The position numbers were made by a program, and so were the translations under genes. Positions 54,823-63,765 of a stretch of 64,000 nucleotides of DNA are shown here, in pieces. This DNA comes from Phycisphaeraceae bacterium (lineage in GTDB: Bacteria; Planctomycetota; Phycisphaerae; Phycisphaerales; UBA1924), in contig JAJTHN010000016.1 in assembly GCA_021297895.1 (NCBI GenBank), positions 16,681 to 80,680 of the forward strand, given 5' to 3'. The stretch's first letter is position 1; each line of letters opens with the position of its first letter. The notes beneath the pieces were generated by a model that was not told the origin of the DNA, made no database searches, and saw only the letters and a program-made list of their open reading frames with translations.

Positions 54823-57800
54823 ATGCCCACAAGAACGAGTACCAGCGGGAGCGAACTCTTCATCGTTGATAACAGCGATGAGGATTGGAAGGTCGTTCGG
54901 TATCTGCACGATTGGTGCCAGCTTGCCAAAGCCATCGACGTGGCGACGGGGTACTTCGAGATCGGTGCACTTCTGGCCCTCAAGGGGGAGTGGCAGAAGG
55001 TCGACAAGATCCGCATTCTCATGGGCGACGAAGTCTCTGCGCGGACGCGGGACGCGTTCGAGCGAGCACTTACGCAGATTCGGGACCGCCTGGACAAGAG
55101 CCTTGAGGATGAGAAGGAGCGGTCCGACTTCCTGGACGGGGTGCCCGCGATCGCCGCGGCCATTCGATCGGGGAAGATCGAATGCCGCGTGTACAGGCGG
55201 GACAAGTTCCACGCCAAGGCCTATATCACCCACGCGCGGCTGGAGGTCGTCGGCTCGTCTGCGCTGGTCGGATCATCCAACTTCACGTATCCGGGTCTGA
55301 CGGAGAACATCGAGCTCAACGTCCAGGTGACCGGTTCACCGGTTGCCGTGCTGCAAGAGTGGTTCGAGGCCCATTGGAACGACGCCGAGGACGTCACGCC
55401 CGAGGTGCTCCGCGTCGTCGAGCGGCAGGTCCGCGAGTATTCGCCGTTCGAGGTCTACGCGCGCTCGCTTCAGCAGCTCTTCAATGGGTACCAGCAGAGC
55501 GTAACGGAATGGGAGCGTGGCAACGACGACCGAAGCTCGCGAATGTTCGGCAAGCTCGACCGGTATCAGCAGGATGGCTACAAGCAGCTCCAGAAGATCG
55601 CCGCCCGGTATCGCGGCGCGTTCCTGTGTGATGGCGTGGGTCTCGGCAAGACCTACGTGGGGCTCATGCTGATCGAGTGGCTCGTCAAGTACGAGCGCAA
55701 GCGCGTGGCGCTCTTCGTGCCCAAGGCCGCGCGCGGGCCGGTGTGGGAGGAAGCGCTCAAGCGGGAGCTTCCGGATCTCGGCAACGCGTACGGCCCGGGC
55801 GTGCTGATCTTCAATCACACGGACCTCACGCGTGAGGACGAGCGCGTTCGGCGGCAGCTGGAGGACGTGGCCCGCAGCGCCGATGTTCTGATCATCGATG
55901 AGGCTCACCACTTCCGCAACCCCGGACACCGCGGCGAGACGCCCGCCGATGTGCTCGATCCGACGAAGCCCGGTCCGGGGTACATTCCGGGTGAGGGCAA
56001 GGTCAAGCCGTCGCGATACCGAAGGCTCTTTGACATCGCCGAGGGCAAGACGCTCTTCATGCTGACCGCGACGCCGGTGAACAACCGGCTGATCGACCTT
56101 CAGCACATGATCGAACTCTTCAGCCGCAAGGAGACCGACTACTTCAAGGCCGCGCCGCTGGGCATCCACTCGCTCCGCGGCCACTTTCGGAGTATCGAGC
56201 GAACGCTCGAGAAGAATCTCGGCAGGAAGGCTGCGACTGCTGACGATCTGGACGATGGTGCCGACTTGACCGACGAGGCCGGTGAGGCGGTCAGGTTTCT
56301 TGGCGACGACGCGCTGTTCAAGGCGCTGGTTGTCCAGCGCAGCCGCGCCTATGTGCGGAAGTCGCAGCTGGCCAGCGGAGCAAGCGTCACGGCGTTTCCG
56401 ACACGGCAGGCACCGAAGGTGGCGGGGTACGAGCTGAAGAAGACCTATGGCAAGCTCCTCGGGATGGTCGAGACCGCATTCGAGAAGAAGGCGCCGCTCT
56501 TCTATCTGCCGATCTATTACCCGTTGAACAACTGGATCGGCCCTCCGCAAGAGAAAGAGGCGAAGAAGTTTGTCGATGGTCGCCAGAAGCAGATTGTTGC
56601 GCTCGTTCGCACGGCATTCCTGAAGCGATTCGAGAGCTCCGTCGATGCCTTCAAGAGTTCGTGCGGAAACCTGATGAGGCGGATGATCGCCTGGGTCGAG
56701 GTACACGCGTCGACGCCACAGGAGAAGGGGCACCTCGCCGCGTGGAAGACGAAGCACGCGGACTTGCTGGGCACGATCGAACGCGATAAGTCACTCTTTG
56801 ATGACCCCGACGCCGAGGAAGACGTGTACCTTGTCCCCCAGGACATGCTCGACGATGTCGAGCAGCTCGACCGCGCGAAGTACAACGTGCCGAACATGCT
56901 GCACGAGTGCTACTCCGACCTGATCCAGCTCGCCGACTTTCTCGCCGAATGCGAGCGATTCAAGCCGAAACAAGATGACAAGCTCCAGACGCTCCTGAAG
57001 CTTCTCAAGAGTGACCAGGTCCTGCGGCGGCACAAGTGCCTGATCTTCACCGAGTTCAAGGACACCGCCCAGTACCTCAAGCGTGAACTCATCGAGGCCG
57101 GTATCGAGGGCGTCGAGGAGATCGACTCGGGGTCAACCACCGACCGCGGCTCGCTCATCCGCCGATTCAGTCCCTACTACAACGGCACTACACCCGCCCA
57201 GCTCGGGAAAAAGGGGCAAGACGAGATTCGAATCCTGATCTCGACGGATGTGCTCAGCGAGGGCCTGAACCTTCAGGACGCGACGCGGCTGATCAATTAC
57301 GACCTGCACTGGAACCCCGTCCGGCTGATGCAGCGCATCGGCCGTGTTGATCGCCGTATGAACCCGGCCATCGAGCACCAGATCAAGGCCGACTTCCCGG
57401 AGCCGGGCGACCGCGGCGCGATCCGTGGCGACGTGGCGTATTGGAACTTCCTCCCGCCCGACGAACTCAACCGCCTGCTCACGCTCTACAGCAAGGTCAC
57501 TCAAAAGACGCTGCGAATCAGCAAGACTTTCGGCATCGAGGGCAAGAAGCTCCTCACGCCCGATGACGACTACGACGCGCTGAGGGACTTCAACGAGGCC
57601 TACGAGGGACACGAGACGCCGCTGGAGGCGTTGCACCTGGAGTACCAGACGCTGCTGACCGCGCACCCGGGGCTGGCTGAGCGGCTTAGCGCCCTTCCGG
57701 GGCGCGTGTTCAGCGGAAAGAGGCATCGCGATCCCGGAACTCGCGCAATCTTTCTCTGCTATGCGCGACCCGGCAGAGGCGAGGACGGCGAGACCAGCGA

Positions 57801-58062
57801 GGAGGCTGGCGATGTCGTCTGGTATCTCTATACCATCGCCGACCAGAAGGTGCGGGAGGCACCGACGGACGTGCCGCTGGAGTTGATCGCCGAACTGATC
57901 CGGTCACTCCCGACGACGCCGCGGCACGCCGAGATCGAGGCCACGGTGCTGTCGGATGTTCGCCGCGCGGTGGAGAAGAAGATCAAGAATGGGTATCTCC
58001 GGTCGGCAGGACTGCCTATGTCGGTCAAGCCGGTGCTCAAGTGCTGGATGGAGCTGAACTGA
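54823..58062 (+). CDS. PLD-domain SNF2/DEAH-type helicase (Hma-like helicase)
   Basis: First gene of the operon, 1079 residues. The N-terminus is a phospholipase D-like domain with one HxK motif, KFHAKAYI (residues 127-134), and the GSSNFTYPG loop; it may bind or cut DNA. The helicase core follows: the P loop is GVGLGKTYVGLML (about 270-282), Walker B box DEAHHFRNP (359-367), motif III LTATPVNNR, and motifs V and VI in STDVLSEGLNLQDA and QRIGRVDRRM (about 838-847). A middle segment of about 250 residues sits between the two RecA parts. It probably moves on double-stranded DNA. It is 3 bp from the methylase gene. Confidence 0.88.
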   Translation: MPTRTSTSGSELFIVDNSDEDWKVVRYLHDWCQLAKAIDVATGYFEIGALLALKGEWQKVDKIRILMGDEVSARTRDAFERALTQIRDRLDKSLEDEKERSDFLDGVPAIAAAIRSGKIECRVYRRDKFHAKAYITHARLEVVGSSALVGSSNFTYPGLTENIELNVQVTGSPVAVLQEWFEAHWNDAEDVTPEVLRVVERQVREYSPFEVYARSLQQLFNGYQQSVTEWERGNDDRSSRMFGKLDRYQQDGYKQLQKIAARYRGAFLCDGVGLGKTYVGLMLIEWLVKYERKRVALFVPKAARGPVWEEALKRELPDLGNAYGPGVLIFNHTDLTREDERVRRQLEDVARSADVLIIDEAHHFRNPGHRGETPADVLDPTKPGPGYIPGEGKVKPSRYRRLFDIAEGKTLFMLTATPVNNRLIDLQHMIELFSRKETDYFKAAPLGIHSLRGHFRSIERTLEKNLGRKAATADDLDDGADLTDEAGEAVRFLGDDALFKALVVQRSRAYVRKSQLASGASVTAFPTRQAPKVAGYELKKTYGKLLGMVETAFEKKAPLFYLPIYYPLNNWIGPPQEKEAKKFVDGRQKQIVALVRTAFLKRFESSVDAFKSSCGNLMRRMIAWVEVHASTPQEKGHLAAWKTKHADLLGTIERDKSLFDDPDAEEDVYLVPQDMLDDVEQLDRAKYNVPNMLHECYSDLIQLADFLAECERFKPKQDDKLQTLLKLLKSDQVLRRHKCLIFTEFKDTAQYLKRELIEAGIEGVEEIDSGSTTDRGSLIRRFSPYYNGTTPAQLGKKGQDEIRILISTDVLSEGLNLQDATRLINYDLHWNPVRLMQRIGRVDRRMNPAIEHQIKADFPEPGDRGAIRGDVAYWNFLPPDELNRLLTLYSKVTQKTLRISKTFGIEGKKLLTPDDDYDALRDFNEAYEGHETPLEALHLEYQTLLTAHPGLAERLSALPGRVFSGKRHRDPGTRAIFLCYARPGRGEDGETSEEAGDVVWYLYTIADQKVREAPTDVPLELIAELIRSLPTTPRHAEIEATVLSDVRRAVEKKIKNGYLRSAGLPMSVKPVLKCWMELN

Positions 58063-58065
58063 GTC

Positions 58066-61000
58066 ATGCCGACCCACAAGCACATCGAAGCCGCGCTGGC
58101 GATCGTGAAAGACGAGCGCACCTTCCTGCAGCGCCTCCTCGGACAGACGCTGGCCTGGCCGATCGACGAGTCCGCGACGCGGACCGAGGACGTCACGTAC
58201 GAGTGGGCCGAGTCCGACCTGCGGTCGCGCAACCTCTCTCGAAGAGTGGCCGAAGGCCGCATCAAGCAGTTCGTCCCTTCCACCGACTGTCCATGGGGCA
58301 TCTTTCTGATCGAGTTCAAGGACGACGCACCCTTCAAGGACGACGCTGCCGGGCGGGGCATGACCGGCACTCTCCGTGACATCCTCCGCGGCCTTGTCCC
58401 GAGCAAGCGGAAGAGTTCCCAATTGGCCTCATTTCAGCGTGAACACCTGCTCTTCATCTGTACCCACAACTACACGTCTTTCCGATTCGCCTACTTCAAG
58501 GATCCCGGCGAATCGTTCAAGACGCCCCAGCTCGCGTCCTTCGGCTGGACGCGCGGCGGCGGCGTAAAGACCGTCGCACGCTACAACCTCCCCAACCTCG
58601 AATGGCCGCCCGACGGCACCGAACCCAGGGATTGGATCGCAGAATGGACGCACGCATTCGATGTCGAGCGCGTGACCAAGGACTTCTTTGAACAGTTTAC
58701 AAAGCGTCATGACGACTTTCTGTCGTCGGTGCAGGGTATCCCGGGCGAGAGGGATCGCCGGTGGTTCGTGTCGGCGCTCCTGAATCGCCTCATGTTCGTC
58801 TACTTCCTGCAGAAAAAGGGGTTCATCGACGGCGGCGGCGAAGCGGGCAGGCATTATCTGGAGCGGAAGCTCGACGAGTCGCGGGCCGCTCTCGGACCGG
58901 ACGCGTACTACGACGGCTTTGTCAAGCACCTGTTCTTCGAGGGCTTCGCCAAGCCGGAGAAGGCGCGGTCGCGACACACGGGCGTCCCGCTCGGCGAAGT
59001 CAAGTATCTCAACGGCGGCCTGTTTCTCAAGCACCCCGTCGAGCAGAAGCAGGAAGACGCCAACCGCCAGATCCGCGTGCCCGATGCGCCCTTTGAGCGC
59101 CTCTTCGAGCTCTTCGCCGGCTATTCCTGGAACCTCGACGACACGCCCGGCGGCAGCGACAACGAGATCAACCCGGACGTGCTGGGCTACATCTTCGAGA
59201 AGTACATCAACTACACAACCTCCAAGCAGAAGGAGTTCGGCGCGTTCTACACCCGCCCCGAGATCACCGACTACCTCTGCGAGAAGACCATCCACCGACT
59301 GATCCTCGATGGCGTCAACACGCCGGGCGCGCCCGCCGCGGGCCTGCCCAAGCGGGCCTTCGACACGATCGGCCAGATGCTCAGCAAGATGGACGACAGA
59401 CTGGCGACACGCCTTCTCGACGACGTGCTGCCGGGGCTGAGCCTGCTGGATCCGGCTTGCGGGTCGGGCGCGTTCCTCATCGCCGCCATGAAGGCCATGG
59501 TGGATGTCTATACCGGCGTCTTCGGCTGGATCCGCATGAGCGGCTCGTCCGCGCTCAAGGCCCGGGTGAAGAAGATCGAGAGTGATCACGCATCACTTCT
59601 GTACTACGTCAAGAAGCAGATCATCACGCAGAACATCTATGGCGTGGACATCATGGAGGAAGCGACGGAGATCGCCCGGCTGCGGCTGTTCCTCACGCTT
59701 GTGGCTTCCGCCGACACCGTCGACCAGCTCGAACCGCTGCCCAACATCGACTTCAACGTGCTCGCTGGCAACTCGCTCATCGGCCTGCTGCGCGTGGACG
59801 AGGGCGACTACGACGCCCGCGGGCGGGAGCGGAACATGTTCGCCGAGCACTATCGCGTGTTGCTGAACCGGCGCAATGTGCTGCTGCGGGCGTACAAGGA
59901 CGCAGCGACGTACGACGAGGGGCTGACCGGCACGCGCGACGAGATCCGCCGGGCGGCGGAGGCTGCGAGCGAGCAGCTCAACGACATGCTCAAGGCGGAG
60001 ATGGATGATCTCGGCGTGCAGTACCACGTGCTGGGGTGGGATCCGAAGAAGAAGGACACCAAAATCAACCGGAAGCGTGCCGTCGGGCCGCTCGACATCG
60101 ATCGCCTCCGCCCGTTCCACTGGGCGTACATGTTCGACAAGGTCGTGGCCGACCGCGGCGGCTTTGACGCCATCATCACCAACCCGCCGTGGGAGATCTT
60201 CAAGCCCAACGGCAAGGAGTTCTTCCAGAACCACTCCGACCTGGTGACCCGCAAGAAGATGAACATCCACGACTTCGAGGACGAGCAGGAGAAGATGCTC
60301 GAGGACGAGGACGTCCGCGACAAGTGGCTGGACTACTGTGAAGAGTTCCCGCCGCTCTCGGCCTACTTCCGCTCCGCTCAGCAATACAAGAACCAGATCA
60401 GCATAGTCAACGGCAAGAAGGCCGGCACCGATATCAACCTCTACAAGCTCTTCGTCGAGCAGTGCTACAACCTGCTCCGGCCGGGCGGGCTGTGCGGGAT
60501 CGTCATCCCCAGCGGTATCTACACCGACCTTGGTTCCAAGCAGCTCCGCGAGATGCTCTTTGGAAAGACGACCGTTACCGGGCTGGTGGGATTCGAGAAC
60601 CGACGCAAGGTCTTTGATGACGTAGATAGTCGTTTCAAGTTCGTCGTCCTCACCTTTCAGAAGAGGGGCGAAACCAGGCGGTTCCCCGCCGCGTTCATGC
60701 GCCACGACGTGGGGGAGTTGCGCCGCTTCCCCGATGGGCCCGACCCTGAGTCTCGCGGCCAGGTGACGATCGACGTCGCCACCGCCCGGCGGCTCGCTCC
60801 CGACTCGCTCTCGATCATGGAGTTCAAGGGCCCACTCGACGTCGCCATCGCCGAGAAGATGCTGCGGTTCCCGATGCTTGGGGGCGAGGGGAAAGGCGGC
60901 TGGAATCTGCAACTGTCGCGTGAGTTCGACATGACCAACGACGCGAACAAGCCCGACGGTTCGCGGCTCTTCCTTGACAGGCCCGGCAAGGGGCGGCTGC

Positions 61001-61698
61001 CGCTGTACGAGGGGAAGATGATCTGGCAGTTCGACCACCGCTACGCCGAGCCGAGGTACTGGATCGAGGAGAAGGCGGGACGGAAGCAGTTGCTGGGGCG
61101 CACAGAAGACTCCGGTCAGCCGCTGGACTACCAAGCGTTCCGCCTGGGCTTCCGAGACATTGCCGCGAACACCAATGAGCGGACACTCGTTTCCGCAGTT
61201 ATCCCGCCGACATTCCACGGCAACAAAATCCCGACAGTCTGCATTTATGGCGAGAACGGAAAGCGACTGGTCGTCGATGTGGAGCAGACGTATCTGCTGG
61301 GCCTGTGGAACAGCTTTGTGATCGACTACATCATCCGAATGCGCGTCACAACTACACTCAATTTCTTTTATATACTTCAGTTGACCGCGCCTCTATACGA
61401 CCCGAAGAACCCAACGCACTGCGCCATCGTCGAGCGGACTACCCAGTTGACGTGCACGACGGAGGAGTACGAACCGTTCGCGAAAGCGCTGGCAATCAAG
61501 GGGCTTCGCTGTCGCGAGCTTAGCGAGAGAGAGCGGTCCGAACTCCGTTCTGAAGTTGACGGTTTTGTGGCCCACCTCTACGGCCTCACCGAGGACGAGT
61601 TCGCCCACGTGCTTCGGCAGTTTCCCATTGTGCCCGAGCCGGTCAAGACCGACGCCCTCAACGCCTATCGCGCTGTCCAGCGGGGATTGGTGAAGTAA
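58066..61698 (+). CDS. Eco57I-like DNA N6-adenine methyltransferase (Hma-like methylase)
   Basis: A 1210-residue methyltransferase. The SAM site is LLDPACGSGAFLIAA (about residues 460-474) and the catalytic site is ITNPPWEIFKPNG, motif NPPW at 706-709, as in adenine-N6 enzymes. The N-terminal 430 residues resemble the DNA-recognition part of type IIG or BREX PglX-like enzymes, and the C-terminal part after 850 may be target recognition. There is no nuclease domain visible, so it probably marks self DNA. Near 61325-61385 the DNA is locally AT-rich with rare codons such as ATA. Its stop overlaps the next gene's ATG by one base (TAATG). Confidence 0.88.
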   Translation: MPTHKHIEAALAIVKDERTFLQRLLGQTLAWPIDESATRTEDVTYEWAESDLRSRNLSRRVAEGRIKQFVPSTDCPWGIFLIEFKDDAPFKDDAAGRGMTGTLRDILRGLVPSKRKSSQLASFQREHLLFICTHNYTSFRFAYFKDPGESFKTPQLASFGWTRGGGVKTVARYNLPNLEWPPDGTEPRDWIAEWTHAFDVERVTKDFFEQFTKRHDDFLSSVQGIPGERDRRWFVSALLNRLMFVYFLQKKGFIDGGGEAGRHYLERKLDESRAALGPDAYYDGFVKHLFFEGFAKPEKARSRHTGVPLGEVKYLNGGLFLKHPVEQKQEDANRQIRVPDAPFERLFELFAGYSWNLDDTPGGSDNEINPDVLGYIFEKYINYTTSKQKEFGAFYTRPEITDYLCEKTIHRLILDGVNTPGAPAAGLPKRAFDTIGQMLSKMDDRLATRLLDDVLPGLSLLDPACGSGAFLIAAMKAMVDVYTGVFGWIRMSGSSALKARVKKIESDHASLLYYVKKQIITQNIYGVDIMEEATEIARLRLFLTLVASADTVDQLEPLPNIDFNVLAGNSLIGLLRVDEGDYDARGRERNMFAEHYRVLLNRRNVLLRAYKDAATYDEGLTGTRDEIRRAAEAASEQLNDMLKAEMDDLGVQYHVLGWDPKKKDTKINRKRAVGPLDIDRLRPFHWAYMFDKVVADRGGFDAIITNPPWEIFKPNGKEFFQNHSDLVTRKKMNIHDFEDEQEKMLEDEDVRDKWLDYCEEFPPLSAYFRSAQQYKNQISIVNGKKAGTDINLYKLFVEQCYNLLRPGGLCGIVIPSGIYTDLGSKQLREMLFGKTTVTGLVGFENRRKVFDDVDSRFKFVVLTFQKRGETRRFPAAFMRHDVGELRRFPDGPDPESRGQVTIDVATARRLAPDSLSIMEFKGPLDVAIAEKMLRFPMLGGEGKGGWNLQLSREFDMTNDANKPDGSRLFLDRPGKGRLPLYEGKMIWQFDHRYAEPRYWIEEKAGRKQLLGRTEDSGQPLDYQAFRLGFRDIAANTNERTLVSAVIPPTFHGNKIPTVCIYGENGKRLVVDVEQTYLLGLWNSFVIDYIIRMRVTTTLNFFYILQLTAPLYDPKNPTHCAIVERTTQLTCTTEEYEPFAKALAIKGLRCRELSERERSELRSEVDGFVAHLYGLTEDEFAHVLRQFPIVPEPVKTDALNAYRAVQRGLVK

Positions 61699-62930
61699 TG
61701 CCCACAAAGAAGCCCAAACTCGCCGTGTCTTCCCTTCGCGTCCGCAACTTCAAGGCGATCGTCGACAGTAAGACCGTGCGTTTCACGCCGCTGACCGTCT
61801 TCATCGGCAACAACGGCAGCGGCAAGAGCAGCCTGATGGAGTCTTTGGAGTTGGTCCAGCGCATGGCCCACGAGGATGTGGACGTGGCTCTCGATCCATT
61901 CCTGGGGCTCGAGCACGTCCGGCACAAGGCGGCGGTGGCAGCAGCGACGAAGCAGGGCAAGACCAAGCAGCGGGACCCGGCAACGGGGCACTTACAGTTT
62001 GTGCTCAGCGGATGGGCCGAGCCGCGAAATGGTGGTCTCTTCGGTCGTCGATTACAACGTGAGTCCTACGACGCTTCGATCAGTATCGGCACCGAGCAAG
62101 GCGGCGAGCGCGTTGTGGTTGCCGCAGAAGTCCTCCACCTCCGTGGCGATCTTTACGCCAAGAGCGTGCGTCGCCCGCGGGCGGACGCGCTGCGGGACGC
62201 GATCGGCCGCTCGGTAGAGACATGGCAGTTTCTTGACATGAGCCCGCGTGAGATGGGACGTCTCCGCTCGCGGCGTCGGACCAGCGTGCGCATGGCCCTG
62301 CAGCGTGACGGGTCAAATCTCGCGGAGTACCTGCTCGACATGCGTGACGGATCCGGCCGTGGCATTTCGGCTCAGCGTGCTGAAGAGGGCCTTGCCGCGT
62401 TCAACGGTTTCGTCGAGGCGATGCGTCAGGTCCTGCCCTACGCAAGCGATCTGCGCCCAGTTGAACGGGACGTTCTGGAGCGCAAGGTGTTTCTCGAGCT
62501 GATGGAGCCTTACGGAAAGGACGGGCTCGCGATGCAGATTCCCGGCTGGCTTATGTCGACGGGCACCCTCCGCATCGCCGCGCTGCTGGCGGTACTTCGC
62601 CACCCCGAGCCGCCGCCATTGATCTGCATCGAAGAGATCGAGAACGGTCTGGATCCCCGCACCATCCAACTGCTCGTCTCGGAGATTCAGTACGCCGTCG
62701 AGCGGCGGGGCATCCAGGTCATGGTCACGACGCACTCGCCCTACTTCCTCGATCTTGTGCCTCTCGACACGGTGGTGTTTGTGGAACGCGGCGAGAAGGG
62801 GCCATCCTTTACCCGTCCAGCCGACGATGCAGAACTGCGCGGGTGGGCTGAGAAGTTCTCGCCAGGTCAGCTCTACACCATGAACACGATGACTGGTTCC
62901 GGATCCAGGCCGAGGAAGCGGAAGCCATGA
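61698..62930 (+). CDS. AAA/SMC-like ATPase (Hma-like ATPase)
   Basis: A 410-residue RecF/OLD-type ATPase. The N-terminus is VSSLRVRNFKAIVDSKTV with P loop IGNNGSGKSSLMES (GNNGSGKS at residues 37-44). The ABC-type second half has Walker B LICIEEIENGLDP (about 308-320), with the D-loop, and the switch His in MVTTHSPYFLDLVP. No TOPRIM domain is attached, unlike OLD nucleases; a separate TOPRIM-like protein follows. It may act as sensor or motor that drives the effector. Confidence 0.87.
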   Translation: MPTKKPKLAVSSLRVRNFKAIVDSKTVRFTPLTVFIGNNGSGKSSLMESLELVQRMAHEDVDVALDPFLGLEHVRHKAAVAAATKQGKTKQRDPATGHLQFVLSGWAEPRNGGLFGRRLQRESYDASISIGTEQGGERVVVAAEVLHLRGDLYAKSVRRPRADALRDAIGRSVETWQFLDMSPREMGRLRSRRRTSVRMALQRDGSNLAEYLLDMRDGSGRGISAQRAEEGLAAFNGFVEAMRQVLPYASDLRPVERDVLERKVFLELMEPYGKDGLAMQIPGWLMSTGTLRIAALLAVLRHPEPPPLICIEEIENGLDPRTIQLLVSEIQYAVERRGIQVMVTTHSPYFLDLVPLDTVVFVERGEKGPSFTRPADDAELRGWAEKFSPGQLYTMNTMTGSGSRPRKRKP

Positions 62931-63556
62931 AACTCGGACTCATTGTGGAGGGCTACGCCGACGGGGCGGTCTGCCGCATCGCTGCGCAAAGGCTTGTACC
63001 TGGTCTCACTGTTCATGAACCAACGGTCATGGTGAATCGGCCGAGGTTGCTTGATGGCTGCGGCGATGCGGCCGCTGCCCTGCTAAAAGCTGGCAAGTGC
63101 GACAAAGTGGCCGTTGTCTGGGACCTGTACCCGAATTGGGCGGACAAGCAGTTTAAGCCCTGCCGCAAGGCGGACCGCGAGCGTGCGCTCGCGTCGCTGG
63201 CGGCCGCAGGGTTGGAGGCCGGCCCCCGCGTGGTGCTCGTGTGCATTCAACGGGAACTGGAGACGTGGCTCATCGCCGATGTCGCAGCAATCAAGAGCGT
63301 CCTCGTGCCCCGGTACATCGCCGCGGATCGCCTACAGAAGATCAACCCACCGGGAAAGCCGGAGCGGCACGCCGATCCGAAGGGGTGGCTCGAGGACACT
63401 TTCGACAGGGCGAAGGGGACCAAGTACACCGACCGCGAGCATGCGCCGGCGATCATGGGTGAGATCAGCGACCTGAAGGCCTTGCGCAAGGTTCCGTCGT
63501 TCTCTCGCTTTGCAGCAAAGCTGTTGGGCGTTCCATCATGGCCGCCCGCGAAGTGA
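62927..63556 (+). CDS. DUF4276 / TOPRIM-like protein
   Basis: A 209-residue protein overlapping the ATPase by four bases (ATGA). The start LGLIVEGYADGAVCRI has the VEG-x-x-D/E element of TOPRIM-like folds, and VAVVWDLYPNW supplies the second acidic strand. IQRELETWLIADV and FDRAKGTKYTDREH follow. The family DUF4276 is often found next to such ATPases in defence regions. It is the likely nuclease or effector, a role I infer and have not seen proved. No helix-turn-helix was seen. Confidence 0.75.
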   Translation: MKLGLIVEGYADGAVCRIAAQRLVPGLTVHEPTVMVNRPRLLDGCGDAAAALLKAGKCDKVAVVWDLYPNWADKQFKPCRKADRERALASLAAAGLEAGPRVVLVCIQRELETWLIADVAAIKSVLVPRYIAADRLQKINPPGKPERHADPKGWLEDTFDRAKGTKYTDREHAPAIMGEISDLKALRKVPSFSRFAAKLLGVPSWPPAK

Positions 63557-63765
63557 CGGAGGGCATGATCTCCACGCGGCGTGCTTCGAATGTGGGCTTG
63601 GTGGCCCCCGGAGGGATCTCACCAGGAATCTGTCAGGTGGGGCTCGGGTGAACGGCACCGCGGCGCGGTCCCACGTTGCGTCTGGCTGGCCCGGTCGAGG
63701 CGGGCCGAACTGATGGTGAACACTTGGGGGCCGGGTCCGACCGCTGGAGGTGCGGAGGGGGCGTG
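63557..63765. other. Spacer between the operon and the repeat region
   Basis: About 209 bp without a gene I can support. The end carries GGAGG and GGAGGGGG just before the repeat ATG. Confidence 0.4.

Noticed and set aside
54823..63556. BREX or DISARM system.
   Set aside because: No PglZ, BrxC, BrxL, DUF1998 or DrmB-like protein is present. A methylase and a PLD domain alone are not enough.
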